From Bryobacterales bacterium (GTDB lineage: Bacteria > Acidobacteriota > Terriglobia > Bryobacterales > Bryobacteraceae), in NCBI GenBank assembly GCA_027324255.1, contig DAHVTI010000215.1:1-33334 (forward strand): a DNA stretch of 33,334 nt, written 5' to 3'. This document shows positions 15,546 to 23,697 of the stretch, piece after piece (positions within the stretch are counted from its first letter, which is position 1; each line of letters opens with the position of its first letter). Made by a program: the position numbers and the translations under genes. The notes below the pieces were generated by a model. That model ran no database searches, was not told the origin of the DNA, and was given only the letters and a program-made list of their open reading frames with translations.

Positions 15546-15931
15546 TCGGCGTTCTCTCCAGCGGGTGCCTTCTCCGTGGCGTGGGGCGTGAGCGAGGTGA
15601 GGGCCGCGCCTGCCACGATCAGCAGCGTGCCGGCCCAGCGCTGCGGGGAGACCGTTTCGTGCAGGAAAGCCGCGCCCATGACGGCGTTCAGCACGTAGCC
15701 GACGGCAGTGATGGGCAGCACGTAGGACAGATCCGCCAGGCCGAGCAGGCGGATGCGGAGCAGCGTCCAGGCGATGAGCAGACCAATGCCGAGCAGGACG
15801 AAGGGCTCCAGCAGCGAAAGCAGGGGGCCGGCGCCGGCGGGAGCGTGCTTCATGCCCCAGCCGAGAGCGAAGTTGCCGAGCACGTTGGAGACGACCACCG
15901 CGATGGTCAGGAGGATGGTCGCGGGGCGCAT
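15542..15931 (-). CDS. Half-size EamA/SMR-type membrane protein (first of a pair)
   Basis: A 129-residue four-helix membrane protein of the same half-EamA build. The core is ILLTIAVVVSNVLGNFALGW, LLSLLEPFVLLGIGLL, and the closing repeat YVLNAVMGAAFLHETVSPQRWAGTLLIVAGAAL, which aligns closely with the same part of its partner. It carries a short polar C-tail the partner lacks. The start lies 6 nt after the hpnJ stop and its end overlaps the partner by 4 nt, so the four genes hpnJ, this gene, its partner and hpnI form one transcript. Length and pairing match ArnF (about 128 residues) next to ArnE (about 111 residues). Confidence 0.75.
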   Translation of the reverse strand: MRPATILLTIAVVVSNVLGNFALGWGMKHAPAGAGPLLSLLEPFVLLGIGLLIAWTLLRIRLLGLADLSYVLPITAVGYVLNAVMGAAFLHETVSPQRWAGTLLIVAGAALTSLTPHATEKAPAGENAE

Positions 15932-15937
15932 GGAGAA

Positions 15938-17392
15938 CTAATCGCCGTTGGCCATGGCGGCGCGGTTGGCCTGCGCGTCGGCCACGAACTGCTTGCGCTT
16001 GCTGCGGAGGCTGAGGTACTCGCGAGCCTCCTTATAGAGGCGCTTCGCGTCGCCGTTGAGGATGGCCTTGGCAACCACGCGGAAGGCGGCCTTGGGGCGG
16101 TAGTAGTATTCGTCGTAGAAGCGCTGCACCCAGTCCACCAGTTCGGCGCGGTCCAGGCCAGGGTGGACGATGTTCGGTAGCTGGTGGCCCGCCTCGTCGG
16201 TCATGGAGACGCCGAGCTGGATGAGGCCGTTCTTCTCCGCGTGGTCGTAGAACTCGGTGCCGGGGTAGGGATGGGCGATGGAGACCTGGATGGTCTCGCA
16301 GTCCAGTTCCTTGGCGAAGTTGATGGTGTTGCGGATGGACTCGCGGGTCTCACCGGGCAGGCCGACGATGAAATCGGCGTGGATGGTCAGGCCCAGTTTG
16401 TGGGCGTCGCGGGTGAAGCGGCGCGCCATGTCGAGGGTGGCGCCCTTCTTGATGTTCTTCAGGATCTGGGCATCGCCGGACTCGTAGCCGACGATCATCA
16501 GGCGCGCGCCGGCGTCCTTCATGGCGGCCAGCGTGTCGTAGTCGGTGGTCACGCGCGAAGTGCAGGACCAGGTGACGCCGAGCGGGGCTAGCTTCTTGCA
16601 CAGCTCGATGGTCCGTGCGCCCTTGTAGTTGAAGGTGTCGTCGTCGAAGAAGATTTCCTTGAGGCCCGGGAAGTTCTCCTTCGCCCAGGCGACCTCGGCC
16701 ACCACGTCGTCCACCGAGCGCAGGCGCCAGCGGTGGCCGGAATGGGTCTGGGGCCAGAGGCAGAAGGTGCACATGGCCGGGCAGCCGCGCGAAGTGTAGA
16801 GCGCGATGGCCGGGTTCATGAGGAAGGGGACGTTGTAGCGGGTGAAGTCCAGGTCGCGCTTGTAGACCTTGGTGACCCAGGGCAGCGCGTCGAGGTTTTC
16901 GATGTAAGGCGCCTCGGGGTTGTGAACGACGGTGTCGCCTTTGCGGTAGCTGGCGCCGGGGATTTCGGAGATCGGCTTGCCGTTGGCGTAGTCGACGATC
17001 TGGTAGTCGAACTCGCGGCGGATGACGAAGTCGATGGCCTTGTGCTGAAGCGCCTTGTCGGGTTCGACGGTGACGGGCGGGCCGACGAAGCAAACCTTGA
17101 GGTTGGGGTTGGAGTCCTTCATCATCTCGGCCATCTTCACGTCCACGTGGAAACCGGGGGTGGAGGTGAAGAGGACCAGGAGTTCGAAATCCCGGGCCAT
17201 CTCAACGGTCTGTTCGATGGTGATCTTGTGCGGGGGGGCGTCGACCACCTTGGAGTCCGGCAGCAGGCCGGCGGGGTAGCAAAGCCACACCGGGTACCAA
17301 TACGACTCGATTTCGCGGGTGGCCGGCCAGCGTGAGCTGGCGCCGCCGTCAAATCCCTCAAAAGAGGGCGGATTCAGAAAGAGAGTACGCAT
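15938..17392 (-). CDS. hpnJ: Hopanoid-associated radical SAM protein HpnJ
   Basis: A 484-residue B12-binding/radical SAM enzyme. HpnJ converts the sugar head group on bacteriohopanetetrol into the five-membered cyclitol ether ring. The N-terminus MRTLFLNPPSFEGFDGG is diagnostic of the HpnJ family. Residues 1-170 form the cobalamin-binding-type Rossmann region; the radical SAM cluster motif is Cys204, Cys208, Cys211 (GCPAMCTFC), with IVGLPGETRESI and VSIAHPYPGTEF further on. GGGA precedes the ATG at 17392. It is the first gene of an operon that ends with hpnI. The deacetylase HpnK, expected between the HpnI and HpnJ steps, is absent from the window. Confidence 0.88.
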   Translation of the reverse strand: MRTLFLNPPSFEGFDGGASSRWPATREIESYWYPVWLCYPAGLLPDSKVVDAPPHKITIEQTVEMARDFELLVLFTSTPGFHVDVKMAEMMKDSNPNLKVCFVGPPVTVEPDKALQHKAIDFVIRREFDYQIVDYANGKPISEIPGASYRKGDTVVHNPEAPYIENLDALPWVTKVYKRDLDFTRYNVPFLMNPAIALYTSRGCPAMCTFCLWPQTHSGHRWRLRSVDDVVAEVAWAKENFPGLKEIFFDDDTFNYKGARTIELCKKLAPLGVTWSCTSRVTTDYDTLAAMKDAGARLMIVGYESGDAQILKNIKKGATLDMARRFTRDAHKLGLTIHADFIVGLPGETRESIRNTINFAKELDCETIQVSIAHPYPGTEFYDHAEKNGLIQLGVSMTDEAGHQLPNIVHPGLDRAELVDWVQRFYDEYYYRPKAAFRVVAKAILNGDAKRLYKEAREYLSLRSKRKQFVADAQANRAAMANGD

Positions 17393-17431
17393 TCCCGGGA
17401 GCCTTTTCGCGGATTGGCCGCAGTAAGGATC

Positions 17432-17440
17432 ATTGTATCA
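17432..17440 (-). promoter_or_regulatory. Extended -10 promoter of the hpnJ operon
   Basis: On the minus strand TGATACAAT forms an extended -10 (TG, one base, TACAAT) about 40 nt upstream of the hpnJ ATG, giving a leader of roughly 33 nt. No good -35 is present, which fits an extended -10 promoter. Confidence 0.45.
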
Positions 17441-17476
17441 GGGGAGGTGATTCACGGGCTGTGGGACGCCGGCCTC

Positions 17477-18001
17477 CTAAGAGGAGAAGAACTGGATCAG
17501 GACGGTGGAAAGCACCGCCAGCATGCCGAACAGGGCGGCGAGCGAGCGCCAGTTGAAACGGCGCCGCGCCGGGGCATCCGCGCGAGGAAGGGCATCGGCG
17601 GGCGGAAAGGCTTCCGGGGACGGCGGCGCCGATGCGCCGGCCTGGGTGGTGAAGCGGGGCGCGTATCCGCCGGCCGGGATGGTGATCTGGATGGCATGCG
17701 AAGCGCCTTCGGTCTGGTGGTACTGCTGAAGGCGCTTGCGCAGGCGATGCAGTTCCACCCGGACGATGGAGTCGCGCTTCTGGTTGAACGGTTCAGGCCG
17801 CCCCAGGGCCTCCACGGCGATGTGATGCTCCTTGATCAGGTGCGCCTCGCCGTCGAACTGCTTCTGGCAAAGGTAGCGGAGCAATTGGCCAAGGGATGGG
17901 GCGCGGGTAAACAGGGGAGATGCGAGGACTTCTTGCAGTTCAGCCGCCTCGGCATCCCACCCGGGCTGGGCGCTGATCTCAACTGACCCTGAATCCGTCA
18001 C
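17477..18001 (-). CDS. Tail-anchored regulator-like protein with acidobacterial winged-helix-like domain
   Basis: A 174-residue protein. Residues 18-120 have the pattern of a domain common at the N-terminus of acidobacterial adenylate-cyclase-, TPR- and WD40-type regulators: LGQLLRYLCQKQFDGEAHLI, then VEALGRPEPFNQKRDSIVRV, LRKRLQQYH and IPAGGYAPRF. It is thought to be a winged-helix DNA-binding module. A Pro/Ala linker (122-145) leads to one TM helix (about 150-171) ending three residues from the C-terminus, so it would be anchored to the inner membrane facing the cytoplasm. The usual large sensory or effector part is absent. The start is GTG at 18001 with no clear Shine-Dalgarno. It lies between the hopanoid and polysaccharide genes, both on the same strand. 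Confidence 0.65.
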   Translation of the reverse strand: MTDSGSVEISAQPGWDAEAAELQEVLASPLFTRAPSLGQLLRYLCQKQFDGEAHLIKEHHIAVEALGRPEPFNQKRDSIVRVELHRLRKRLQQYHQTEGASHAIQITIPAGGYAPRFTTQAGASAPPSPEAFPPADALPRADAPARRRFNWRSLAALFGMLAVLSTVLIQFFSS

Positions 18002-18110
18002 TCGGCATAGAGCTTATCACACCCTTCCAGGGAGGTGCCGCACCCTAGGAAACACCAAGTAACCCGATTGGAAATAAACAGCTTAGGCGTCGAGACCGCG
18101 AGACTATGCG

Positions 18111-19334
18111 CTAGGTCTTCGCGGACTCGGGGAATTGCTGCTCCGCGCTTTCTCCGGCGATCAAGGCAGTGCAGACCAGCAGGGCGGTGAAGGCCGGCAA
18201 CTGGTGGAAGGGATAGTCGATGATGGCGTGGACCAATACGGTGAAGAACCCCACCCCCCACACCGAGCGGAGCAGGGGACGGGCCAGGAGGGCGGCCAGC
18301 GAGCAGAAAGCCAGCAAGAGGGGCACGCCGCCTTCGGCCGCCCACTGCAGCCAATCGCAGTGGGCCTGGTTGGCGAACAGGCCGATGTCGAAGACGGCAA
18401 ACTCGGGGTAGACCGCCGGCCAGGCGCCCAAGCCGCAGCCCCAGAGAGGAAAGCGCGCGATCATGGCCAGGGTGGAGCGCATCATGGGGAAGCGGAGGTC
18501 CGAGAGCGGGTCGAGTCCCGTGAGGCGCGCCCAAAGGAAGTCCCAGCCGGCGATGAAGCCCCAGGCGGCCAGCAGCACGGCGGCCTGCAGCAGGAGCAGC
18601 GCCGCGGCCCGGCCGGAGAGCAGGCTCTTTCTCCAGGCCAGCAGGATTACGACCAGGGTTTCCAGCAGCAGCAGGGCGAAGCCCGAGCGCGACGCGCCGG
18701 CCACGACCCCGGCAAAGAGGATGGCGGCCGCCACCAGCCACAGGGGCGCTTCGCGGCGGCGTGTGAAGGCGCGCCACAGCGCCAGCGGCAGGACCAGTTC
18801 GACAAATTGCGCGTACTTGTTGTGGTACACAAAGGGCCCCAGCACCATGTCGGTGTATCCGCTGTCGAACAGCCAGAAGACCTGGCCCGGGCTGGTGAAC
18901 AACTGAAGCAGCGCCTGCACTCCCAGAAGGGAGGAAAACACCAGGAGCGCGGCGGGGAACCAGGCGCGGAAACGGGGCTGGCCGGCGGCTTGCAGAGCCA
19001 GGAAGGCGGCCAGCAGGCAGACGGTCCAGGAGATGGTTTCCTCCATGGTGAGCCAAGGGTGGAGGGTTTTCCGCAGCAGCAGTTGCGCGGCCCCCCAGCA
19101 GGGGATGAACGCCATGGGGGCCAGCGCCGGGCGAAGCCGCAAAGTTCCGCCGAGCCACGCGTACGCCCAAGACCAGGCGAAAGCGAGCGCCAGGACCGAG
19201 AGCTGGAACGCAGCCAGCGCCCAGCGCTGGCGGACCCACAGCGTCAGGATTCCGAAGGCGAGGAGGAGCGAGAGGCCGTAGCCGGCGAACAGCGCATAGC
19301 GAGGCCCGGCGGCCCCGGCCGAGTTGCCGCTCAT
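18111..19334 (-). CDS. O-antigen ligase / polymerase-like membrane protein (Wzy_C type)
   Basis: A 407-residue protein with about ten to twelve membrane helices. The Wzy_C/WaaL family marks are VVAGASRSGFALLLLE and, in the large periplasmic loop, NQAHCDWLQWAAEGG, which holds the family His and Glu/Gly positions. Such proteins ligate or polymerise surface polysaccharide on the periplasmic face. The start at 19334 overlaps the TPR gene stop by 4 nt (ATGA), so the two are one unit. Which glycan it acts on is not deducible; no other complete O-antigen gene is next to it. Confidence 0.78.
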   Translation of the reverse strand: MSGNSAGAAGPRYALFAGYGLSLLLAFGILTLWVRQRWALAAFQLSVLALAFAWSWAYAWLGGTLRLRPALAPMAFIPCWGAAQLLLRKTLHPWLTMEETISWTVCLLAAFLALQAAGQPRFRAWFPAALLVFSSLLGVQALLQLFTSPGQVFWLFDSGYTDMVLGPFVYHNKYAQFVELVLPLALWRAFTRRREAPLWLVAAAILFAGVVAGASRSGFALLLLETLVVILLAWRKSLLSGRAAALLLLQAAVLLAAWGFIAGWDFLWARLTGLDPLSDLRFPMMRSTLAMIARFPLWGCGLGAWPAVYPEFAVFDIGLFANQAHCDWLQWAAEGGVPLLLAFCSLAALLARPLLRSVWGVGFFTVLVHAIIDYPFHQLPAFTALLVCTALIAGESAEQQFPESAKT

Positions 19335-20614
19335 GGCCGCGCCTCCCGCAGGCTGAAGGCGCGGAGGCGGGCCTCGCCTTCGGCGCGCGTCTGTCCGGCC
19401 GGCCGGCGGATCTCCAGGGAAAGGCGGTACAACGCGTCGCCCGGGGGCAGGGCCCAGGAAGCGGAAATGCGGCTCCAATCGTCCGCCGCCAGCGGCATCG
19501 CGGAGGCGGGCTTGAGCGGGGGGCCGCCGGCTGCCGGGGTGAGCGTCCACGCCAGGCCGGCATTGGCGGAGGTCAGGTGGAGGGTTTGGCAATCGTGCGA
19601 AAGCTGCCAGGACCTGCCTCCCTGGAGGTAGAGCACCTGCTGCAGCAGCGTTGCGGATTCCGGCTGGCTGCCTGAGAAGATGAACTTGATGCCGCGGGCC
19701 GGGACCCCCGGATAGGATTCAATGCCCGGGATCTGGCGGATTCTCCAGTCGAAGCCTCCGCCCGGCAAGGGCCGCGCGAAGTCCGGATTCACCAGGGGCC
19801 GTGCGGGGGTGCGGGCGGGATATGGCAGGAGGCCGGCGGCCGAGAGCCGGTCCCAGAGCCGGATGGCGGGCGAAGGCTGGCCGGAGGCGATGAGGGCGTT
19901 GACGGCGTGGACGACAGGGGTGAGGATCCTCTCAGGCGGGAGGGACGAGGCTCGCGCCGCCTGGAGATAGCCCGCGGCGGCAGCCTCCAGCGTGAGGGGC
20001 GCGGGCTGGGCGTCCGCCGCGAGGAAATGGATGTAGGAGGCCAGGTTTTCGGCATCCGCCGGCTCGATCATCTGCAGGATCCGTTCCGGGGAGGCCCCGG
20101 CTTCACGGCAGAGGCGGAACAGCGCGGTGCGGTCGCCGTAGGCGCGTTGGAGCGCCAGAGCTGCCCAGTGCAGGGTGCGGCCGGGTTGGCCGCGCCGGAA
20201 ATAGAAGTTGGCGAGCGACCAGCGCGGCAGCCAGAGCTGGTTGGTCCGGGCGGCTTGCAGGAGAAGTCGTTCGGCGCCGGGCAGGTCGCCGGCCATTTCG
20301 GAGGCGATGGCGGCTTGCGTCAAGGCGAGATCATTCCGCGGGTTGATGGCGATGGCTCGCCGCCAGGCGGGGAGCGGGTCGCGGCCCTGGTCCTGCAGAA
20401 CCTGAGCGATTTGAATGGGATAGAGCTCGTTGGAGGGGTCCAGCCGGGCTGCCGCCTGCGCGGCCTGGAGCGTCGGATGAGCGGTGACCAGCAGAGACGC
20501 CTGAAGTCGGCGGAGAATAATCGTGGCGGGGGATACTATCAAAAAAGAGATTAAAACGGCGAGGCAAATGCGCCAATGAGTAGGTAGAGCGTTGTGGGCG
20601 CGGGAATGCAGCAT
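19331..20614 (-). CDS. Membrane-anchored TPR protein with C-terminal beta-sandwich-like domain
   Basis: A 427-residue protein. One TM helix (about 16-35) anchors it, probably with the rest in the periplasm. Residues 40-200 are helical TPR-like repeats (AAARLDPSNELYPIQIAQVL, AWRRAIAINPRNDLALTQAAIASEMAGD, LANFYFRRGQPGRTLHWAALAL). Residues 265-427 look like a carbohydrate-binding-type beta sandwich (NPDFARPLPGGGFDWRI, LSLEIRR). This two-part build is often found beside Wzy_C proteins, where the TPR part may organise the polymerase. No Shine-Dalgarno is seen before the ATG at 20614; a TGATAGAAT extended -10 lies 25 nt upstream. It overlaps the ligase-like gene by 4 nt. Confidence 0.72.
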   Translation of the reverse strand: MLHSRAHNALPTHWRICLAVLISFLIVSPATIILRRLQASLLVTAHPTLQAAQAAARLDPSNELYPIQIAQVLQDQGRDPLPAWRRAIAINPRNDLALTQAAIASEMAGDLPGAERLLLQAARTNQLWLPRWSLANFYFRRGQPGRTLHWAALALQRAYGDRTALFRLCREAGASPERILQMIEPADAENLASYIHFLAADAQPAPLTLEAAAAGYLQAARASSLPPERILTPVVHAVNALIASGQPSPAIRLWDRLSAAGLLPYPARTPARPLVNPDFARPLPGGGFDWRIRQIPGIESYPGVPARGIKFIFSGSQPESATLLQQVLYLQGGRSWQLSHDCQTLHLTSANAGLAWTLTPAAGGPPLKPASAMPLAADDWSRISASWALPPGDALYRLSLEIRRPAGQTRAEGEARLRAFSLREARP

Positions 20615-20639
20615 GGACGATGCGGAAGAAGACAGCCGA

Positions 20640-20649
20640 ATTCTATCAT
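20640..20649. promoter_or_regulatory. Overlapping divergent -10 elements between the TPR and FecR genes
   Basis: On the minus strand TGATAGAAT (20640-20648) is an extended -10 for the TPR/ligase pair. On the plus strand TATCAT (20644-20649) is a candidate -10 for the FecR gene, which would then have a leader of about 135 nt. Both -35 regions are weak. Confidence 0.35.
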
Positions 20650-20655
20650 GTGGCT

Positions 20656-20692
20656 CTCCTGCAACTTATTTCTCAACAATCCTTTGCAGGAG
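20656..20692 (+). other. Stem-loop in the FecR-gene leader
   Basis: A perfect 9-bp inverted repeat, CTCCTGCAA (20656-20664) and TTGCAGGAG (20684-20692), encloses a 19-nt A/T-rich loop. It lies between divergent genes, inside the likely 5' leader of the FecR gene and about 100 nt before its start. It could be an RNA hairpin or a protein site. No U-run follows it. Confidence 0.4.
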
Positions 20693-20790
20693 CTTCGTCT
20701 TGCCCGCTCCTGGGAGTTCCAGTACTCTTGAAGGAAGCGATCTCGGACTGGAATCATTTGAATAGGCCAAACATGAAGGTGACTCGAACA

Positions 20791-21669
20791 ATGGCAAAGA
20801 AATTGATCTGCTTGGTAGCCGCTTCGGCCCTCTGGCTGACCGCGGGTAGCGGGGTGATCGGGGTGGCCGTGACGAACGGGCAGATGCAGGTTGACCGGGC
20901 TGCGGTCAGCGGCAATTCGAACCTTGCTGAGGGTTCGAGCGTCCTCACCAGCGCCCAGGCCACCAGGATTCAGCTCCACAACGGCAACCGTGCCACCTTG
21001 GCACCGAACAGCGCTGCGCGTGTCTACGCCGATCGCCTGGTGCTCGAGAAGGGGATGGGGATGGTCGGGTCGTCCGGCTACCGAGTCCAGGCCGGCGGCC
21101 TGGAGGTCGCTCCGGCGGCGTGGCAGGCCAGGGCGCAGGTCCTGGTGAAGGGTGGGACCGTGCAGGTGGCCGCCCTCGAGGGGCCCGTGAAGGTTCTCGG
21201 CGCCGGCGGCATTGTGCTGGCCCGCGTGAACGCGGGAACCGCCATGGAAGTCCAGCCTGACGCGGGCGCGGCAGGCACCTCGACGGTGACGGGCACTTTG
21301 CGCCAGGAAGGCGGCAGGTTCCTGCTGCGCGACCAGGTGACAAACCTCGATGTCGAACTGCGCGGAAGCCAGTTGCAGAGCCGCCTCGGACAGATGGTCC
21401 AGGCGACGGGCCGCGCCAATGCCAGCGCCGACCGCGAGTCTCAGGTGATTGAAGTCGCCAGCCTGTCCCACTTCGAACCGGAAAGGCAGGAGCCCGGCGG
21501 AGCCAGGCCGACAGGCGGCGCCAAGCCCAGCGGCGGGTCGTCTCCGGGCGCCAAGTCGGGCCTGAGTTCGGGCGCCAAAATCGGCATCATCGCCGCCATC
21601 GGCGGCGGCGCCGGCGTGGGGATCGCGCTCGGGATGTCCGGCAACGACAACAAGCCGGTCAGCCGGTAG
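20791..21669 (+). CDS. Secreted FecR-domain protein with glycine-rich C-terminal membrane helix
   Basis: A 292-residue envelope protein. The signal sequence is MAKKLICLVAASALWLTAGS. The middle is a FecR-like beta domain (LAEGSSVLTSAQATRIQLHNGNR, then LAPNSAARVYADRLVLEKG), a type found in acidobacterial surface proteins. After a Gly/Pro/Ser-rich linker a single hydrophobic helix (IGIIAAIGGGAGVGIALGM) with a glycine-zipper pattern nearly ends the chain. The ATG at 20791 is preferred because AGGTGA lies 8 nt upstream; an in-frame ATG at 20773 would add six residues. There is no sigma factor or TonB gene beside it, so classical FecR signalling is unlikely and a structural or polysaccharide-linked role is possible. 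Confidence 0.7.
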   Translation: MAKKLICLVAASALWLTAGSGVIGVAVTNGQMQVDRAAVSGNSNLAEGSSVLTSAQATRIQLHNGNRATLAPNSAARVYADRLVLEKGMGMVGSSGYRVQAGGLEVAPAAWQARAQVLVKGGTVQVAALEGPVKVLGAGGIVLARVNAGTAMEVQPDAGAAGTSTVTGTLRQEGGRFLLRDQVTNLDVELRGSQLQSRLGQMVQATGRANASADRESQVIEVASLSHFEPERQEPGGARPTGGAKPSGGSSPGAKSGLSSGAKIGIIAAIGGGAGVGIALGMSGNDNKPVSR

Positions 21670-21689
21670 TCGGGATCAGTCCTTCCCCA

Positions 21690-21719
21690 CACAGCCCCTG
21701 GCGAAAGCCGGGGGCTGTG
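21690..21719 (+). terminator. GAAA-tetraloop hairpin after the FecR gene
   Basis: A 13-bp stem with one G-T wobble, capped by GAAA (a GNRA tetraloop), starts 20 nt after the FecR stop codon. It is G/C-rich and very stable, but no T-run follows on either strand. It probably ends or protects the transcript, and could also serve readthrough from the opposite strand. Confidence 0.55.
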
Positions 21720-21788
21720 CCGTGTGAGCGCAGGAATGTCCGAACGCCAGAGTTTGAAGGGGAGATTGGGGGAAGGAAAGGAAGCCGG

Positions 21789-21864
21789 TGGTGGACGGCA
21801 TGGGACTCGAACCCACGACCCCCGCGTTGCGAACGCGGTGCTCTCCCAACTGAGCTAGCCGCCC
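21789..21864 (-). tRNA. tRNA-Ala (CGC)
   Basis: A 76-nt cloverleaf on the minus strand with an encoded CCA. The anticodon loop TTCGCAA gives CGC, reading GCG alanine codons, which are plentiful here. The acceptor stem carries G3-U70, the alanine identity pair. All stems are intact. Confidence 0.95.
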
Positions 21865-21882
21865 ACGGTTCAGCTATCGCCT

Positions 21883-21891
21883 ATGATAACA
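21883..21891 (-). promoter_or_regulatory. Extended -10 of tRNA-Ala
   Basis: On the minus strand TGTTATCAT forms an extended -10 about 18 nt before the tRNA 5' end, giving a leader of roughly 12 nt. No strong -35 is seen. Confidence 0.45.
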
Positions 21892-22052
21892 CGGGGCGTG
21901 CGGCTCGCGGATCTTGCCAGCCAAGTCGATCTTCCGCAGATAGGAAACGAAGCCCTGAATCTCGGGCCGGACTGATTTGTCCTCAGCAGATTGCTCCATC
22001 CCTCCGGTGTCGCAGACTCACCGGCCGCTTCGCTGCACTTCAACTTCGGGAT

Positions 22053-23542
22053 TCAGGCTAAAGCCAGTGCCGGCTCCACCAGCCCCAGGAACCCCGGCCC
22101 CATGACGAACTGCGCGCCCACGATGTGGTCCTGCAAGCCGGCGTCTCCGGAATCGCCTTTCCCCAGGGCGAGCAGCATGTTCGGCAGTTCCCGCGTGTAC
22201 AGGCACGTGGCACATTGGCCGCCGTCTCCCGGCGACGGGCACTCCAGCATAGCCGGGACGAAGGCCTGCTCCACATCGCCTTTCGCCAGCAGAGCCTGGG
22301 CCTGGGCCGCCGCGCGCTTGACCGGCAGGCAGACCTCGTTGGCCAGGCCGCAGGAGTGCTCCCGCATCACAACGGCGCTGCCGCGGCCGGAGATCACCGC
22401 TTCGTATCCCAGGGCCCGCAGGAAGGCCGTCCAGAATGGCAGGTACTCCAGGTTCAGCGATGCGCGCAGCAGGCCGAGGCCATGGCCCTCCTTGGAAGGC
22501 GGCCCTTTCGTGAGGCTCTCCAGCAGCCAGCCGCGTTCCGCGAAGAGCTCCGGGAAGGGCCGCCACACGGCCTGCGGCGAATGGTCGCACTGCGAGAACA
22601 GCTCGCGGATGTCTCCGAAATGAACCGTTCGCACTTTCACGCGAATCCCGTTCACCTGGCACCGGTTCTCGCAATGCCGGCATTCGAAGCTCTCCAGTTG
22701 GGCCCCTCCGCAGGATTCCCAGCCAAGAAAGCGGCTGTGTTCCGGATGCGCCCGGGCCGCCGGCAGGGCCGCTCCCACCGCGCCCGAGATTCGATTGTGG
22801 GGATGAACTCTCACCGGAAGGCCGAGCCACTGTCCGAGAGCGGCCACCACGGCGTGATTCGATGCGGTGCCGCCCTGAAACAGAATCGTCCGCCCGATCT
22901 GGTGCCCTGCGACGACCTTTTCCAGTAATTGCGCGCCACTGAATATGCCAGGGCGGCGCAGAGGTCTTCGAGCGCCGCGCCGCGTTCCTGGGCCCGCACC
23001 AGCTCCGCGTCCAGGAAGACCGCGCCGCGCGTGCCCAGGCCGCAGGGATGCCTACCGCGAAAGGCCACTTCTGAAAACCGTTTGACGATGCTGATGCCCA
23101 GCCTGCCCGCCTGCTGCTCCAGGAATGCGCCCGCGCCGGCAGCGCAAAGCCCGTTGCTGGCGAAGTAGAGCACCGCTCCTCCCGCCCCAGCAGGATCCAC
23201 TTCGAAAACTGGCCGCCGAGGCCGATCACCGTCCGCGCCCGGGGATACCGGCGGATGACGGCCAGCGCCGTGGCCGGAACCTCATTAACGGCCCGGCAGG
23301 CGAACAGATTCTCAAGCGCCCGGATCCCGCTGCCGGCGGCCGTGATTTCGCACGCCGTCGAAGGCGCAATGGAAAGATTCCTGACTGCGCTGAGCAGTGC
23401 GGCGGACGGGTGGCCGCGATTCGGAATCAGTGCTCTGTGCCGCACGGAGCCATCGGGCAGGCAGGCAACCACCTTCACTGGCCACCGCCCCCATGTCCAC
23501 GCCGACACGAACCGCCGCCTCCCGGCCGCATTGGCGTCCCAT
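22053..23542 (-). pseudogene. Frameshifted CoA-dehydratase activase-like protein (BcrAD/BadFG/HgdC family plus partial DUF2229)
   Basis: The gene reads continuously only if three frame changes are allowed, near 23476-23483, 23192-23203 and 22919-22930. It starts at 23542 (AGGAGG upstream) with VRVGVDMGAVA, an ASKHA ATPase opening, continues VKVVACLPDGSVRHRALIPN, IGLGGQFSK, then ASNGLCAAGAGAFLEQQAG, and after the third shift TILFQGGTASNHAVVAALG, PHNRISGAVGAALPA and SFECRHCENRCQV. The end covers only the start of the HgdB-like domain of long activases (normally about 1400 residues in all). Intact proteins activate 2-hydroxyacyl-CoA dehydratases through a [4Fe-4S] cluster. Here the second cluster position reads GTRGAVFLDAE, with Gly where I expect Cys. 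The product cannot work as read. Confidence 0.72.
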
Positions 23543-23697
23543 CGTCCCTCCTTTTACGGACGGATCGATCGGCTCATGCCTGCATGGCCACATGGTAACG
23601 CCGTCCTGCCGCGAAAACAGCGGTTTCTTCCGCGCGTTCCGCCGCGCGGTCGCGCCTGGTTGCTTTCCATCCCCGCGGTCTGCGAGCGGATCCGCCT

